Positions 1-9,959 of a stretch of DNA of 64,000 nucleotides are shown in pieces. Under the pieces are notes generated by a model, which saw only the letters and a list, made by a program, of their open reading frames with translations, was not told the origin of the DNA and ran no database searches. Location of the stretch: positions 12,030,501 through 12,094,500 of the forward strand of contig NC_061140.1 of NCBI RefSeq assembly GCF_905220365.1, read 5' to 3'. The first letter of the stretch is position 1, and every line of letters starts with the position of its first letter. The DNA comes from Vanessa cardui. Its lineage: Eukaryota; Arthropoda; Insecta; Lepidoptera; Nymphalidae. The translations under genes were made by a program, and so were the position numbers.

Positions 1-239
1 TACTATTTGTAATGCTTAAATTTTGACGAAACATTCTTTGTGGTCGTTTATTTATTGAGCAATTATTATTATTTTTATAAAAAAAAATTGAAATTTTATA
101 TATATGAAAGCTTCGTTAGATATTTATGTAGATCTAAGTTTCGAACCTCAAATTAGAATACGTAAATGTTATTTCGTCAATTAGCTGTAGTTTGGCAAAG
201 TTCATTGACAGCACGTAAAGTTATAGTTTTCGTATTGGC

Positions 240-362
240 GTGATAGTTCCAAAGGTACTGGTACTGGATTGGTGATATTAAAAAAGGTAATATTTCTTAC
301 AGTGCCAATACTTGTGGCCAGTGATGACCTTGAGATGACCCATTTGCCAGTCCTCTTATACC
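240..362 (-). repeat. Diverged copy of the ~285-bp family
   Basis: taatatttcttacagtgcc at 290 onward, the gatgacc block and the cttataccat end match the terminal third of better copies (for example 54670-54960). The reading frame crossing this stretch is a by-product of the repeat. Confidence 0.5.
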
Positions 363-960
363 ATCTACTTATAAAACATTGGAAATATCGTGTCAATTTT
401 GATGTCCAGGTTACGGGAGCGCAACCTATGTGTGTACACATAGGCTGTGGTAGGAGGCATTTTTGTTGTCCTAGCCAATTTTCGGGTAAGTATTATAATA
501 AAAAAAATAAAGAAAATATTTCAGTCTATTAATAGACAAACTTAATTGGTCCGTATTTCTCAAATTACATGGATAAATCATCCCACATACTAGATGCTCA
601 ATACAATTATTACTATTTCGCGGTAAAATTATAATTATTATAGAGAATAAATAACGAGGTAGACACTCAGACTTAACTTAACCTTTAGATGAGTTCGCGC
701 AAAGCTCGAACAAGTTAAACATAAGCAGAATTTCTTGATTTTGTTAATTTATTTATTTAATATTTAATTTACAACACTAGTCTTCCTATCAGAAAAATAA
801 GGCAGTTATGGAAAGAACGTTAGAGGGTTAACGGAATTGCTTTCGCTATTTGCAAATTTTTTCAGCTTTTTGGCGGAGGTTTTATTTGCAGGTTTTATGT
901 TTAAACGGCCCTCCCTGAAGTTTGAAGATCTTTATTCATTAGAAATTTCATCAAATTCGA
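363..960. other. No gene recognised
   Basis: AT-rich unique-looking DNA. A slightly GC-richer patch near 800-925 contains tttggcggaggttttattt and aaacggccctccctg, but no extended ORF or recognised motif. Confidence 0.4.
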
Positions 961-984
961 TTTAGTTGGATTCTCTAGTGGGAG

Positions 985-1250
985 TTTTTTTTTATGGCAC
1001 AGGTGGCAAACAAGCAGGAGGCTCACCTGGTGCAAAGCGATCACCACCGCCCATGGACATCTGCAACACCAGAGGGATTGCAGGTGCGATGCCGGCCTTT
1101 AAGAAAGGAGTGCGTTTTTTTCTTGATGATTCCCATGTCGTATCAGTTTGGAAAAAGCGCCGGCGAAAGCTGGTTCCACAATGTTGTGCGAGGCAGAAAA
1201 TGTCTAAGAAATCGCGCTGTTGTGGATTTGCGGACATCAAGGTGGAAATA
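985..1250 (+). repeat. Interspersed repeat with 'caccgcccatggacatctg' core
   Basis: The blocks caggtggcaaacaagcagg, ccgcccatggacatctgc and gccggcctttaagaaaggag are shared with 44935-45150 (opposite strand), 17480-17600 and 58545-58705. All three frames are open here because the repeat is GC-richer, which explains the overlapping short ORFs. The class is unknown to me; it is common in lepidopteran sequence. This is the longest copy, with an extra ~100 bp (ggaaaaagcgccggcgaaag to cggacatcaaggtgg). Confidence 0.7.
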
Positions 1251-1309
1251 GTGTAGTAACAAAAATTTACATTTCTATTTATAATATTAATATATATTTA
1301 ATAATAGAC

Positions 1310-1400
1310 ACCACACACAGGGTGATAAGAATCACCCTTCAAACTGGAAGACAAAAATTTCTGCTGTTTGGCAACATATGTGGTGACCTAAAACCCAACT
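1310..1400 (+). repeat. Remnant of the ~285-bp family
   Basis: atcacccttcaaactggaag and the following caaaaatttctgctgtttgg correspond to the cacccttcaaaccgg and tactgttatttggcgg blocks of intact copies. Heavily diverged. Confidence 0.4.
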
Positions 1401-1900
1401 TCCAAGAAAAGTTAAGATTACACTTACACTGAAACGTACTCCCTTAAGCTCCTAACCTTGTATAATAAATTTATGTACATCCTGAAACCATCATTCCGTA
1501 TTGATCGCATTAATAATGTACCCGTTCTAATGAATTTGTTGATTCAATACAAGATATGCTGAATGTTAGCAACGCAAACATAATTTCCTTATGTCAATAG
1601 AATTAAACATTATGTCTCCAATTACCGTTGTTTGTTCTCGTAAATACCTATGATGGTCTACGCTAAATACGTGATCAGGAATAGTAGGTGATTAAGACAT
1701 GCTTGAATTATTTTAACTTGTTACATTTCATACATTTTTGGGCACTTTTTTCGCTAAACTGGTTTAGACAAGCCTTTTCCTACTAGTAACATATTCTAGC
1801 ATTGTCTCCTCCAGATTTAAAGGATTAGTAAGCTATGTAAAAACGTAAGTGAAATAGCATCTGATCTTCAAAGGTTGGAACAGAATTGACCATGTGATAG
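1401..1900. other. No gene recognised
   Basis: AT-rich DNA without long ORFs or recognised repeats. Confidence 0.4.
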
Positions 1901-1904
1901 TTAT

Positions 1905-1985
1905 AATAATGTTTACAGTGCCAATGGTTTTGAGCGGTCATGACCACTTACCATCAGATGACTCAATTGTTAGTCTGCCTACCGA
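1905..1985 (-). repeat. Remnant of the ~285-bp family
   Basis: gtttacagtgccaatgg, gaccacttaccatcagatg and gttagtctgcctacc match the terminal part of the family in the reverse orientation. Confidence 0.5.
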
Positions 1986-2089
1986 AATTAAATGGAAACA
2001 GTGCATAGCTATTAATAATTAAACTTTAATAAGATCTCATATCAAAATGATAATTCTTAAATATTATAATATTCTAGGATATAGAAGAA

Positions 2090-2172
2090 CAAAATGTCCT
2101 ACGTTAAACCCTTCCTTAATGGGAGAGGAGGCCTTAGCCTAGCAGTGGGTAATTTACAGGCTGTTACTTTAC
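2090..2172 (+). repeat. 3' fragment of the tRNA-derived SINE
   Basis: ccttccttaatgggagagga, ggccttagcctagcagtggg and ttacaggctgttactttact are the SINE tail as in 51389-51698. The tRNA-like head is absent, so this is a 5'-truncated copy. Confidence 0.7.
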
Positions 2173-3060
2173 TTTATATCAAACAAATGCGAAGAGATCT
2201 GGTACTTGCGATGTCGGGAGAAGAATGGATATCATAATTGCAAGGCACCGTCCTTTTATATGTTTTCGTGGTATTGAATGATAAAGAAATGGGGATACAT
2301 GTAATAATATAGATACATGTGCGTTCATTAAATATTATTGACATTGTTGTTATCAGTGACGATATTATAGAGGTGATAAAGGAAATGGCTGCCTGGGACT
2401 TGCTCTACAACCTTCTAATTTAGGAGGACTTTGTCCAGCGATTGGATATTAACATCAGCCACAAATAAATATGAAACCTATTTAATATTTTGAAATTTGA
2501 TTGGTAAGAAATAATGATAAATTTGCCGGCTTCACCGCAAACGATCACGGTTAGATTAAAGTATAGCGTGATTTAACGGAAGCATAGGACACGCTAGTTG
2601 CCCGTCACTCAAGAATGGAAATATTTTAAACTCAGATTAATGGCTGGTTTTAAGCCAAAAAGTCTTTGGTTTGTTCTTTATTACAATATTAATTTTGGTA
2701 TTTAAATTTAACGGACCATGGAGTCTAATTTTAATATTTGTAAATAAACAAATATTATTATATATTCTTAGAAATGATCATGCATGGATTTGAAAACGCA
2801 ACTCTTGATTAAAGATCTTCTAGCGATCACTAGAAGAATATAAAATACAACTTAAATACGGAAATCATTATTTCGCTGATTGTATCTTAAATCAGCCATA
2901 GACCTGTCGGGTACCATCACCTCAAGAAATATTCTACCGCCAAATGTAAATTCTTGGTGCCGTTGCGTTTTAATCGATAAATTTTGAAACTAATAAACCA
3001 ATTTTACTAATAATTCCTTCACCATTAAAAGCTTTTATTTATTTAGTAAGTATTCATCTC
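2173..3060. other. No gene recognised
   Basis: AT-rich DNA with short ORFs only. The stretch near 2370-2465 (cctgggacttgctctacaac, gacattg-type motifs) may be an old repeat, but I cannot place it. Confidence 0.35.
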
Positions 3061-3063
3061 AAA

Positions 3064-3312
3064 TTACCCCACTGCTGGGAAAAAGCCTTCGAGGAAAAGG
3101 TGTGATGCTTCAATGCTTCAAACACCACACTGCTTCAATGCATGGATACACGTGTGATAGAATTTCACGTAAATTCTATAGATTTGATTCATGTAGATTT
3201 CCTCACGATGTATTCGTTCACCGTTCATCATGGAAATAATTATAAAAACAAAATAAACACATGAAAATTTGTTCGTGCCTGGGTTTGAACCCAGATGTGC
3301 TAACGTCAAATA
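3064..3312 (-). repeat. Diverged tRNA-derived SINE, reverse orientation
   Basis: ccccactgctgggaaaaagc at the left corresponds to the SINE tail; cctgggtttgaacccagatg at the right is the box-B-like segment. The middle carries a local duplication of a cttcaatgc unit (3108-3145). Terminal bases are degraded. Confidence 0.65.
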
Positions 3313-3314
3313 TT

Positions 3315-3795
3315 TAGTGTAACTACATGCTCAAGGTAAAACCGAATAAAATATTTCTCAAGGCCATTAAGCATCGGGTAGAACATTGGCCTACCTATTT
3401 CACCAATAAAAAAATGACCAAATCGATGTGATATGTTATGAAAACTTTCAAGAAATCATAAGACAAACGTTCTATATGAAATAATTTAAGCGTTCAAACA
3501 TATGAGGCATTAAAATTTTATATAGTTTTGAGTATTTTTCGGTTTAATCGCGGTAAAAGATGACTAGCGCGCATTGCTCATTTGCATATTTGGCTTGTTT
3601 TTGACATCAAAGGCCGGCTTTTAATGTTCAATTTATGTCAGATTAATATTTTAAATGAATGCGAGTAGCGCGAATGGTCGTTTTATCCGATTATGACAGA
3701 AACAAGAAGGGTAATGCATTTAACAAGTATGCATTTTCGGTTAACACTGCTAGGTTTTTATATAAGTTATGATAGATTTAATAATACGTCAATTT
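3315..3795. other. Non-coding stretch with possible conserved regulatory DNA
   Basis: No gene. 3540-3740 is less AT-rich and holds an octamer-like ATTTGCAT, CATCAAAG and repeated gcgcg words. That composition is compatible with a regulatory element, but this is only a suggestion. Confidence 0.25.
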
Positions 3796-3799
3796 AATA

Positions 3800-4077
3800 A
3801 GAGCTGAGATGGCCCAGTGGGACCTGAGATGGCCCAGTGGTTAAAATGCGTGCACCTTAACCGATGATTGTGGGTTCAAGCCCAGGCAAGCACCACTATA
3901 TATATGTGCCTAATTTGTGTTTATGAAGCAAAACATCGTGAGGAAACCTGCATGTGTCTAATTTCATCGACATTCTGCCACATGTGCATTCCACCAACCC
4001 GCATTGGAACAGTGTGGTAGAATATGTTCCAAACCCTCGCCATAATGAAAGGCCGTTACATTACTACTACTTTACCA
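3800..4077 (+). mobile_element. tRNA-derived SINE with duplicated 5' head and target duplication
   Basis: The head gagatggcccagtgg occurs twice in tandem at 3805-3820 and 3825-3840, 20 bp apart. Then follow accgatgattgtgggttcaa (box B-like), gcattccaccaacccgcatt and a short ttactactactttac tail. Flanks caatttaat at 3790-3798 and 4078-4086 form a plausible 9-bp target-site duplication. Transcription would rely on internal Pol III boxes; the element encodes no protein and would depend on a LINE for movement. Confidence 0.85.
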
Positions 4078-4393
4078 CAATTTAATCAAAGTTCTATGGA
4101 ATGATTATAATCTACAGAAAAATAATGTGATATTTTGTAAGCGGTGTACAGTTCACGATTATAAAGTTTACAATACAGCGAGATTGATAATTATATAACG
4201 GTATTCACAATTTTCGGTGTTATATACAAATCCAATCTAAAAATAGCTAATGATAGCAAGAATGTCAATCGTATTTCTTCATTACATCACTATGCTTATG
4301 CTATAATACTTTTGGCAATAAATAATCAACCACTAAAAGTAAAAATAATTTACTGCAAAAGATAGTGTTTGCGTACATAATTGTTCGAGTTTC

Positions 4394-4625
4394 TGTATCT
4401 CGAGAACCTCCTAGGAATTGAAGGACCGCAGAGGTAGACATACTGTCAGAATGTCACGGCAGTATACGCAAGCGATCCCAAATCGTCCACCGAAAATATA
4501 TAGTAGGTACCGCTGGTTTTTTTGTGGGTATTCCGGCTCCAACATCTCCGATGACCCCACATCACATCACAAGGTTTTTCCAGCGAAAAAAAGGAGAAAA
4601 ACATATTTGTACACTATAATTGGTC
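4394..4625 (+). repeat. GC-richer repeat shared with 36385-36590
   Basis: gcgatccc, an inexact ccgaaa block and gtaccgctggttttttt-gtggg line up with the second copy at 36.4 kb in the same order. The short ORF here has no recognisable domain. Probably the 3' region of an old LINE, judged from a similar sequence commonly seen downstream of lepidopteran LINE ORFs; that attribution is from memory. Confidence 0.5.
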
Positions 4626-4859
4626 ATATATGGGATAAGGTATGAATGCCCAAAATCAGATATCACCACAAGCATTAACTGAAGTAAGAGGCGAATATTC
4701 GAGAGCGTCCAATGTGTCAACGCACGTAGCGCCCCACAATAAGGCCCGTCCTCGTTCCCAGGAAATCAATGTCAGTCCATCGGGTCTTTTGTCATCATCA
4801 AAACTAATTACAGAGAACTCAATAAGGAAGGAACGTCAAAGGTAGCGAATTGTATATTA

Positions 4860-4925
4860 AACTAGATGTGACCACGGCTTCGCTTGTTTATATAACAGTT
4901 TATAACAATACATACTCGCACAAGA
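4860..4925 (-). repeat. Helitron-type 3' end fragment
   Basis: actagatgtgaccacggctt is the reverse complement of a CTAG-terminated end with a preceding GC-rich segment (aagcgaagccgtgg) like those at 8904 and 44170. Diverged. Confidence 0.4.
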
Positions 4926-5024
4926 ATGATACAAATCAGTAGCGTTCCTTGCTTTAGTAATATTGTTGCTTCAGTCTGAAATCTTGTTAATACTGAAATA
5001 AATAGCGATTGCGGGTTTACAGCG

Positions 5025-5190
5025 CTCATGCTCGGCGATGAAGGAAAATATCACGAGGAATCACACATGGGTGAAATTCCAAGAAAATTTTGCCACGTAT
5101 GTATAGGCGTGGTGAAATTAGCTCCAAACCTTCTCCTCAAAAGGAGGAGAGGAGACATTTTCCCGCCCGAGGGTCATTTACAGGATAGGA
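5025..5190 (+). repeat. Truncated tRNA-derived SINE (middle and tail)
   Basis: ctcggcgatgaaggaaaata, ttttgccacgtatgtatagg and caaaccttctcctcaaaagg follow the order of the SINE body. Head and extreme tail are lost. Confidence 0.6.
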
Positions 5191-6240
5191 TCTTACTAAA
5201 TATATTAAAAAGCTTTGTATTAGTTAAATAATTATTAGGAAAATCGTTTTAGTAGCTTCATGATTACAATTTATATGTCTATATATCTTTATAATAATAA
5301 TTAAAACGTATTCACTATCGCAATTGAATAGCCTGGCTATAGCAATCTCATAAAATTTCGAACCAAATAGACGACACAACTCATCGAGAGTTCAACACAG
5401 CGTACTTATATAACTTAGTAACTATTAAAACAAAAAGCAAAGAAAATATCTCGAATCTCAGTTAAGTGCAATTTGAGTGCAAAACTTATTTTTCTTTGTA
5501 TTATTTTCTTTAAATATTTTTAATGTCGTTATAGACTTTAGGTTTCAAAGGAAATTCGATTTTAGTTTCATTGATTTTCCTACTTTTGAAGACAGATATT
5601 TATATCGCATATGAATTATTATCGCTATAAATAAAATAATAATTAATACTTTAACTTAAATTTTGATGCTGTCTATTATAAAAAAAAAAAATTACAAAGA
5701 AAGAAACAAAAGGTAAAATTTAATCGTATTTATCTTTCGAAAGGAACGTTGACAGCTTAAGTATATCAAACTTTTTTATTTTTTGATATCATCTAAATAT
5801 TCTTATTATAGGAACTTTATCATTAATCATAGACTAGATGGTCTGTGATAAATTTATAATTCATACACAAATAAAAAATTAATAAAGATTATAGCGTAAT
5901 TATTAGCGAAGATTATAGATGGTTATTTGATTTATATAATTACTCAATTCAACAACTATTTACTCAATATATTTCTATATAGGAATCTCAAGATGTACAG
6001 TCGGGGTAAGAAAAGGTTCGTCACCTTAAGATCTATTTTCTTGTGCTCAGTATGAGCGATAATCTGCTAAACCGACCAATGATTTGATGTTTACATTCAA
6101 AAGGTACTAAGAGTTTAAGATTTAATAAAGGAATGATTTTGAAAACTGACGAAGGTTTTCTTACTCTGACTGTACAATAAAACCCTTATTCCCTATAGTA
6201 TTCTTTGATGTAAATGGGTTTAATAATAAAACTAATTATA
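5191..6240. other. No gene recognised
   Basis: Very AT-rich; simple A/T tracts, no ORF above background and no recognised repeat. Confidence 0.4.
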
Positions 6241-6244
6241 TTTC

Positions 6245-6485
6245 ATGGTTGGGTTTGGGCTTCTGGGTACACTCAGGTACACTTATTAGATATTCTACCA
6301 CCATAGAGCAAAACTTAATACTTTTGTAATCCAGATTGAAATGTGAGTGAACCAGGCACAAGGGACATAACATAGTTCCCATGGTAGAAAGCGTGATTTG
6401 ATGTAAGGACTTTTTAATATATCTTACAGCGGCAATTAGTGGTTCCAACCACTGAATTACCATTATGGTAGTCCATTTTCTCGTC
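6245..6485 (-). repeat. Diverged copy of the ~285-bp family
   Basis: attctaccaccatagag, gagtgaaccaggcacaaggg, acataacatagttcccatgg and atatcttacagcggcaa appear in the family's order. The 102-codon reverse-strand ORF across it is fortuitous. Confidence 0.65.
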
Positions 6486-6489
6486 CACC

Positions 6490-7785
6490 AATTGATTGAT
6501 ATCAAATGATCAAATATAATAAAATTAGTCACATTGTAGTACACGTAAGCGTTGTTATGTATGTTATATTCGAAATGTATAAACTTTATATAATAATATA
6601 ATCAACACATCAATACAATGAAACTAATTAAAATAACAACGAATATATACACACAATCGAAATACGAAATCTTCAAGGACAATGCGATGCCATACATTCT
6701 CAGAATCCGTAACATGACTCTGTCAGCGAAATAAAAAAAAAAACAAAAAATCCGTAATCATTTATCCATCAAGCACAATACCCGTTAACTGTCATGGCGG
6801 ATGCAAAATAATTATACATTCCCATTCAAATGTTACAACGGTACTGAAAATGGCATACTTTTCGAACGATCGACCGGACGGTCGTTTGTTAGTGCATCGT
6901 ACCGATCCCAATTTGACGTACGTTGACATCGCGGATTAATTTCATGTACGGATTTCTTTTTGTTCCTTTGCATAATGACGATTTTATTTAATCTCACTTC
7001 CTTTATTTGTTATCTTTTGTTTCTGTGCAATGAATATGCGAATAGGTACGAAAATAGTTGTAAGGCTGCTGAAGACACTTTTCAATGAGGATTAAATCTA
7101 AAGATCAAAGAAAATCCAAGAAATCTTTGAATATTGGTAACAAGCTGCTATACGCAGTTACACAAAATTTACAGTAATTTACATTAGTATCATCGTGGTA
7201 ACAGAATCCCACACCAAGATACATCTCTCATTCATTTAGGTAATGAGAGAAAAATTATGGAAAATATTTGTTTTCATAATAATTATAACACGTTGCGGTC
7301 AATTCTTTAAAATTCATGAGCTTGTCATAGTTTTAGTTTTGTGTGAGTGGTTTTTATATAACTACTTATCTTTTTCTATATTTCTTCTAAGCGATGGAAA
7401 ACCAAGACATACTTTGAGTACTATTTTATATAAAATGGTACCCAAACACTCATACATACTTTTGGTGAAAAGGTTCTAAAAAAATTGATCTAATGTGCGT
7501 TCACAAACCATAACCATATCATGTGTATTATTGTTAATGCGAGTCTTTAATTATACATGTTACTATACAAAAGTAAAGTAAAAGAAACTTCCTTTACTCA
7601 ATCAAATTATTGTTTTTCGAGTCATCTATCTATTTGAATGATCAAGATTGATTATTGTTCCAATATGTGTATTCCACTAAAAGTAACTTCAAAAGTGACT
7701 ACTTCAGAAGTACTTACACAAATATACTACCCAACTGCCTGACGAAGCTTAATATCAAGGTGCTCTTTTTTGGGTTAGTTGATAA
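6490..7785. other. No gene recognised
   Basis: AT-rich. Contains a small inverted repeat cgaccg-ga-cggtcg at 6871-6884. Short ORFs only. Confidence 0.4.
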
Positions 7786-7789
7786 ATAT

Positions 7790-8181
7790 AATATTCGAAC
7801 TACATTTTCGAGATTCTGGTTTACGTCTGTTATGGTTTCCACGGCAGCGAATCGGTTCTCCAGGTCCAACTGGAACGTTTCAGATCGCAATGGGTTGGAT
7901 CAGCTTTGGTCGGAGCGTGGACTTCATCAGACGGACGCGCTTGGCCCTAAAATCGATATTCAGAGAGCCTCGGAGAAGTCTGTGATCACCACAGGTATTG
8001 AAACTGTTGATCACTGAGAGGTCTCTGAATATGTGCCCAGCCTGGTTATATTTAGATAGATATTGCCAAGTGACTAGGGTACACTGGGTCTTAGGGTCTA
8101 CAGCCTTATAGAAAGACTCTAGATCATCGAAGCAGGACATAAGTAGTACGAATTCATCCGACCCATAGAGATTTCCCACGT
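7790..8181 (-). pseudogene. Broken RTE-type LINE endonuclease/ORF2 fragment
   Basis: Read on the minus strand, 8179-7880 encodes a segment ending with NSFNTCGDHRLLRGSLNIDF and RLMKSTLRPKLIQ. This resembles the C-terminal part of the apurinic-type endonuclease of RTE-like LINEs, where the usual motif is SDHR; here Ser is replaced by Gly. Beyond a frameshift near 7890 the family continues in another frame (FQLDLENRFAAVETITDVNQ). The fragment has no start, no complete endonuclease and no reverse transcriptase, so it is a dead 5'- and 3'-truncated copy. Family assignment is from memory of LINE proteins often labelled craniofacial development protein 2-like. Confidence 0.75.
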
Positions 8182-8183
8182 TT

Positions 8184-8290
8184 TTTACTCACCGTCGCGC
8201 ACGAAATGAATTATAAACACGAATTAAGCACGTGAAAAGTCAGTGGTGCTTACTATATTCACGTCTATCCACTGGGCCATCTCTGCTTCG
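8184..8290 (-). repeat. 5' portion of tRNA-derived SINE
   Basis: caccgtcgcgcacgaaatga, ttaagcacgtgaaa and cactgggccatctctgc match the reverse complement of the SINE head and centre. The box-B region is altered. Confidence 0.6.
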
Positions 8291-8425
8291 ATTGAACATC
8301 GACTATAATTATGTTTCTTATTACCATTTATGTATTACATTATTTATTATAAATTGGATTGGATGTCTATACAGCTAGCCATTTACTCATGAAAATTTCA
8401 CTCGTAATTTACATGCGTACTCACA

Positions 8426-8462
8426 CATACACACACACAGAGAGAGAGAGAGAGAAAGAAAG
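8426..8462 (+). repeat. Compound (AC)n(AG)n microsatellite
   Basis: An AC run of about 13 bp passes directly into 17 bp of AG (8439-8455), then into an A/G-rich tail. Confidence 0.9.
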
Positions 8463-8561
8463 AGACACGTGCGCGCGTTCTACCATAACTATTTTATATA
8501 TTTTTGTAATTCTTAGCTTGTTTCATCTTATAACTTTTAATTAAAGTATGAGTGTGTTAAG

Positions 8562-8668
8562 GAAGAGTGACTTCTTCCGGCACGGGAGCTCACGGCACTC
8601 AAAAGAGGAAGTCTACCTTTGATATGTTTTTGTACTGTCTTGGTTATTGATGAAATAAACATTTATTA
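8562..8668 (+). repeat. Possible LINE 3' tail
   Basis: gaagagtgacttcttccggc and tttttgtactgtcttgg, followed by gatgaaataaac (a poly(A)-signal-like AATAAA context), look like a LINE 3' UTR. No coding remnant upstream. Confidence 0.4.
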
Positions 8669-8904
8669 TCACTACATACTATGAAACAAAGTCGCTTTTT
8701 CTGTCCCTATGTCCCTATGTCCCTATGCATGCTTAAAACTACGCTACGAATTTTGATGCGCTTTTTTTAATGATACAGTGATTCAAGAAGGTTTTATGTA
8801 TGTATAATACATAGACAATTTAGAAAAGAAAAACTGATAATTTTAGAAGTTTCTACTGTGATGTCATATTATTGCACCCGTGAGAAGCCGGGGCAGGTCG
8901 CTAG
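8669..8904 (+). mobile_element. Helitron-type non-autonomous element
   Basis: Begins near actatgaaacaaagtcgctt and ends cccgtgagaagccgggg-caggtcgCTAG followed by T. The cccg/cgggg segment can form a short hairpin just upstream of CTAG, as at Helitron 3' ends. The same layout recurs at 19190-19430, 43922-44170 and 49417-49643. An internal 8-bp unit tccctatg is repeated three times at 8704-8727. Confidence 0.65.
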
Positions 8905-9030
8905 TCTTATATATTTTTATATACTTAGCCATTTTTTTAAGAACAAATAAACCAATATACATAAGACTTATAGCAACAATAGTAGCGTGTTTCGAAAAAG
9001 TTTTAGTATATAAAATATATGATAGCTAAA

Positions 9031-9205
9031 GCACTTGTTATGGAAAATCAAAAGTAACAACGGTACTACACACACCCAGACCCAAGATAACATAAAAAAC
9101 GAATTATCTTTTTCAACATCGACTTGGCCGGGAATGGAACCTGGGACCTCGGATTGGCGTACTCATAAAAACCCGTGTACACGCTAATCAACCACGGAGG
9201 TAGTC
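9031..9205 (-). repeat. Second SINE family (ACCTCCGTGGT head)
   Basis: Reverse complement of the unit at 42016-42219 and 50761-50972: ttatggaaaatcaaaagtaa, gtactacacacacccagacc, tgggacctcggattggcgta and aaccacggaggtagtc. The ggaatggaacctgggacc segment is the degraded box B-like region. Confidence 0.75.
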
Positions 9206-9660
9206 ATAGCTACTTAATGTAAGAAATTTTACCAAACACAAATTAGAAAGATCACATTATTCAAATGGCATAAACATAATAATTTCTTGCTTCAACAAGT
9301 TTTTATAAACTTTCTCCGAAGAAAAACTTTATCTTTGATAGTTAATTTTCTATTTATACATCGCAGATATAATCAGCACTTGACATATTAATTAAGGATT
9401 CAACTATTAAACAGCGGCCGAGCAATAACGCCGCGCAGTGGAAACGTGAAAGAGATTAATATGAGCCGATGCAATTCGAATTCCTTTGAAATGCGTTTTG
9501 GTGTTTGCGCACACTGGAAGAATCAAGCTATAAAGATATTTATCGCTTTGTCCGTAAATACTTTTCAGTCTTCAATTTATCACAACGTCTCTTGTCTTTT
9601 TGACTGTCGGTCTGAACGCGATAAACGTAAGAACTATCGTCCCTGAGTCAATTAGTTTTA
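9206..9660. other. No gene recognised
   Basis: A 66-codon frame at 9446-9646 has no recognisable motif and is probably chance. Confidence 0.35.
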
Positions 9661-9662
9661 TG

Positions 9663-9955
9663 GTTTTTTTATGGTATAAGTTGGCGGACGAGCATATGGG
9701 CCACCTAATGGTAAGTGTTCACCGTCACCCATGGACAATGAGCCTGTAAGAAATATTAACTATTCCTCACATCGCCAATGTGCCACCAACCAAGGGAACT
9801 AAGATGTTATGTCCTTTGTGCCTGTAGTTATACTGGCTCACTCACCCTTCAAACCGGAACACAGCAATACTGAGTACTGTTATTTGGCGGTAGAATAACT
9901 GATGAGTGGGTGGTACCTACCTATAGACGGGCTTGCATTAAGCCCTACCACCAAG
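9663..9955 (+). mobile_element. ~285-bp interspersed element, near full length
   Basis: Runs from tttttatggtataagttggc to gccctaccaccaag, including cacccttcaaaccggaacac and gagtgggtggtacctacc. It has no ORF and no tRNA-like head, and its class is unknown to me. Numerous copies occur in this window in both orientations. Confidence 0.85.
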
Positions 9956-9959
9956 AAAA

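Noticed and set aside
966..1256. Three overlapping ORFs on both strands
   Set aside because: All fall in one interspersed repeat with copies at 17.5, 45.0 and 58.6 kb; openness on several frames reflects composition.
6236..6544. 102-codon reverse-strand ORF
   Set aside because: Covers a diverged ~285-bp repeat copy.
7655..8017. 120-codon plus-strand ORF
   Set aside because: Antisense shadow of the LINE endonuclease relic on the minus strand.
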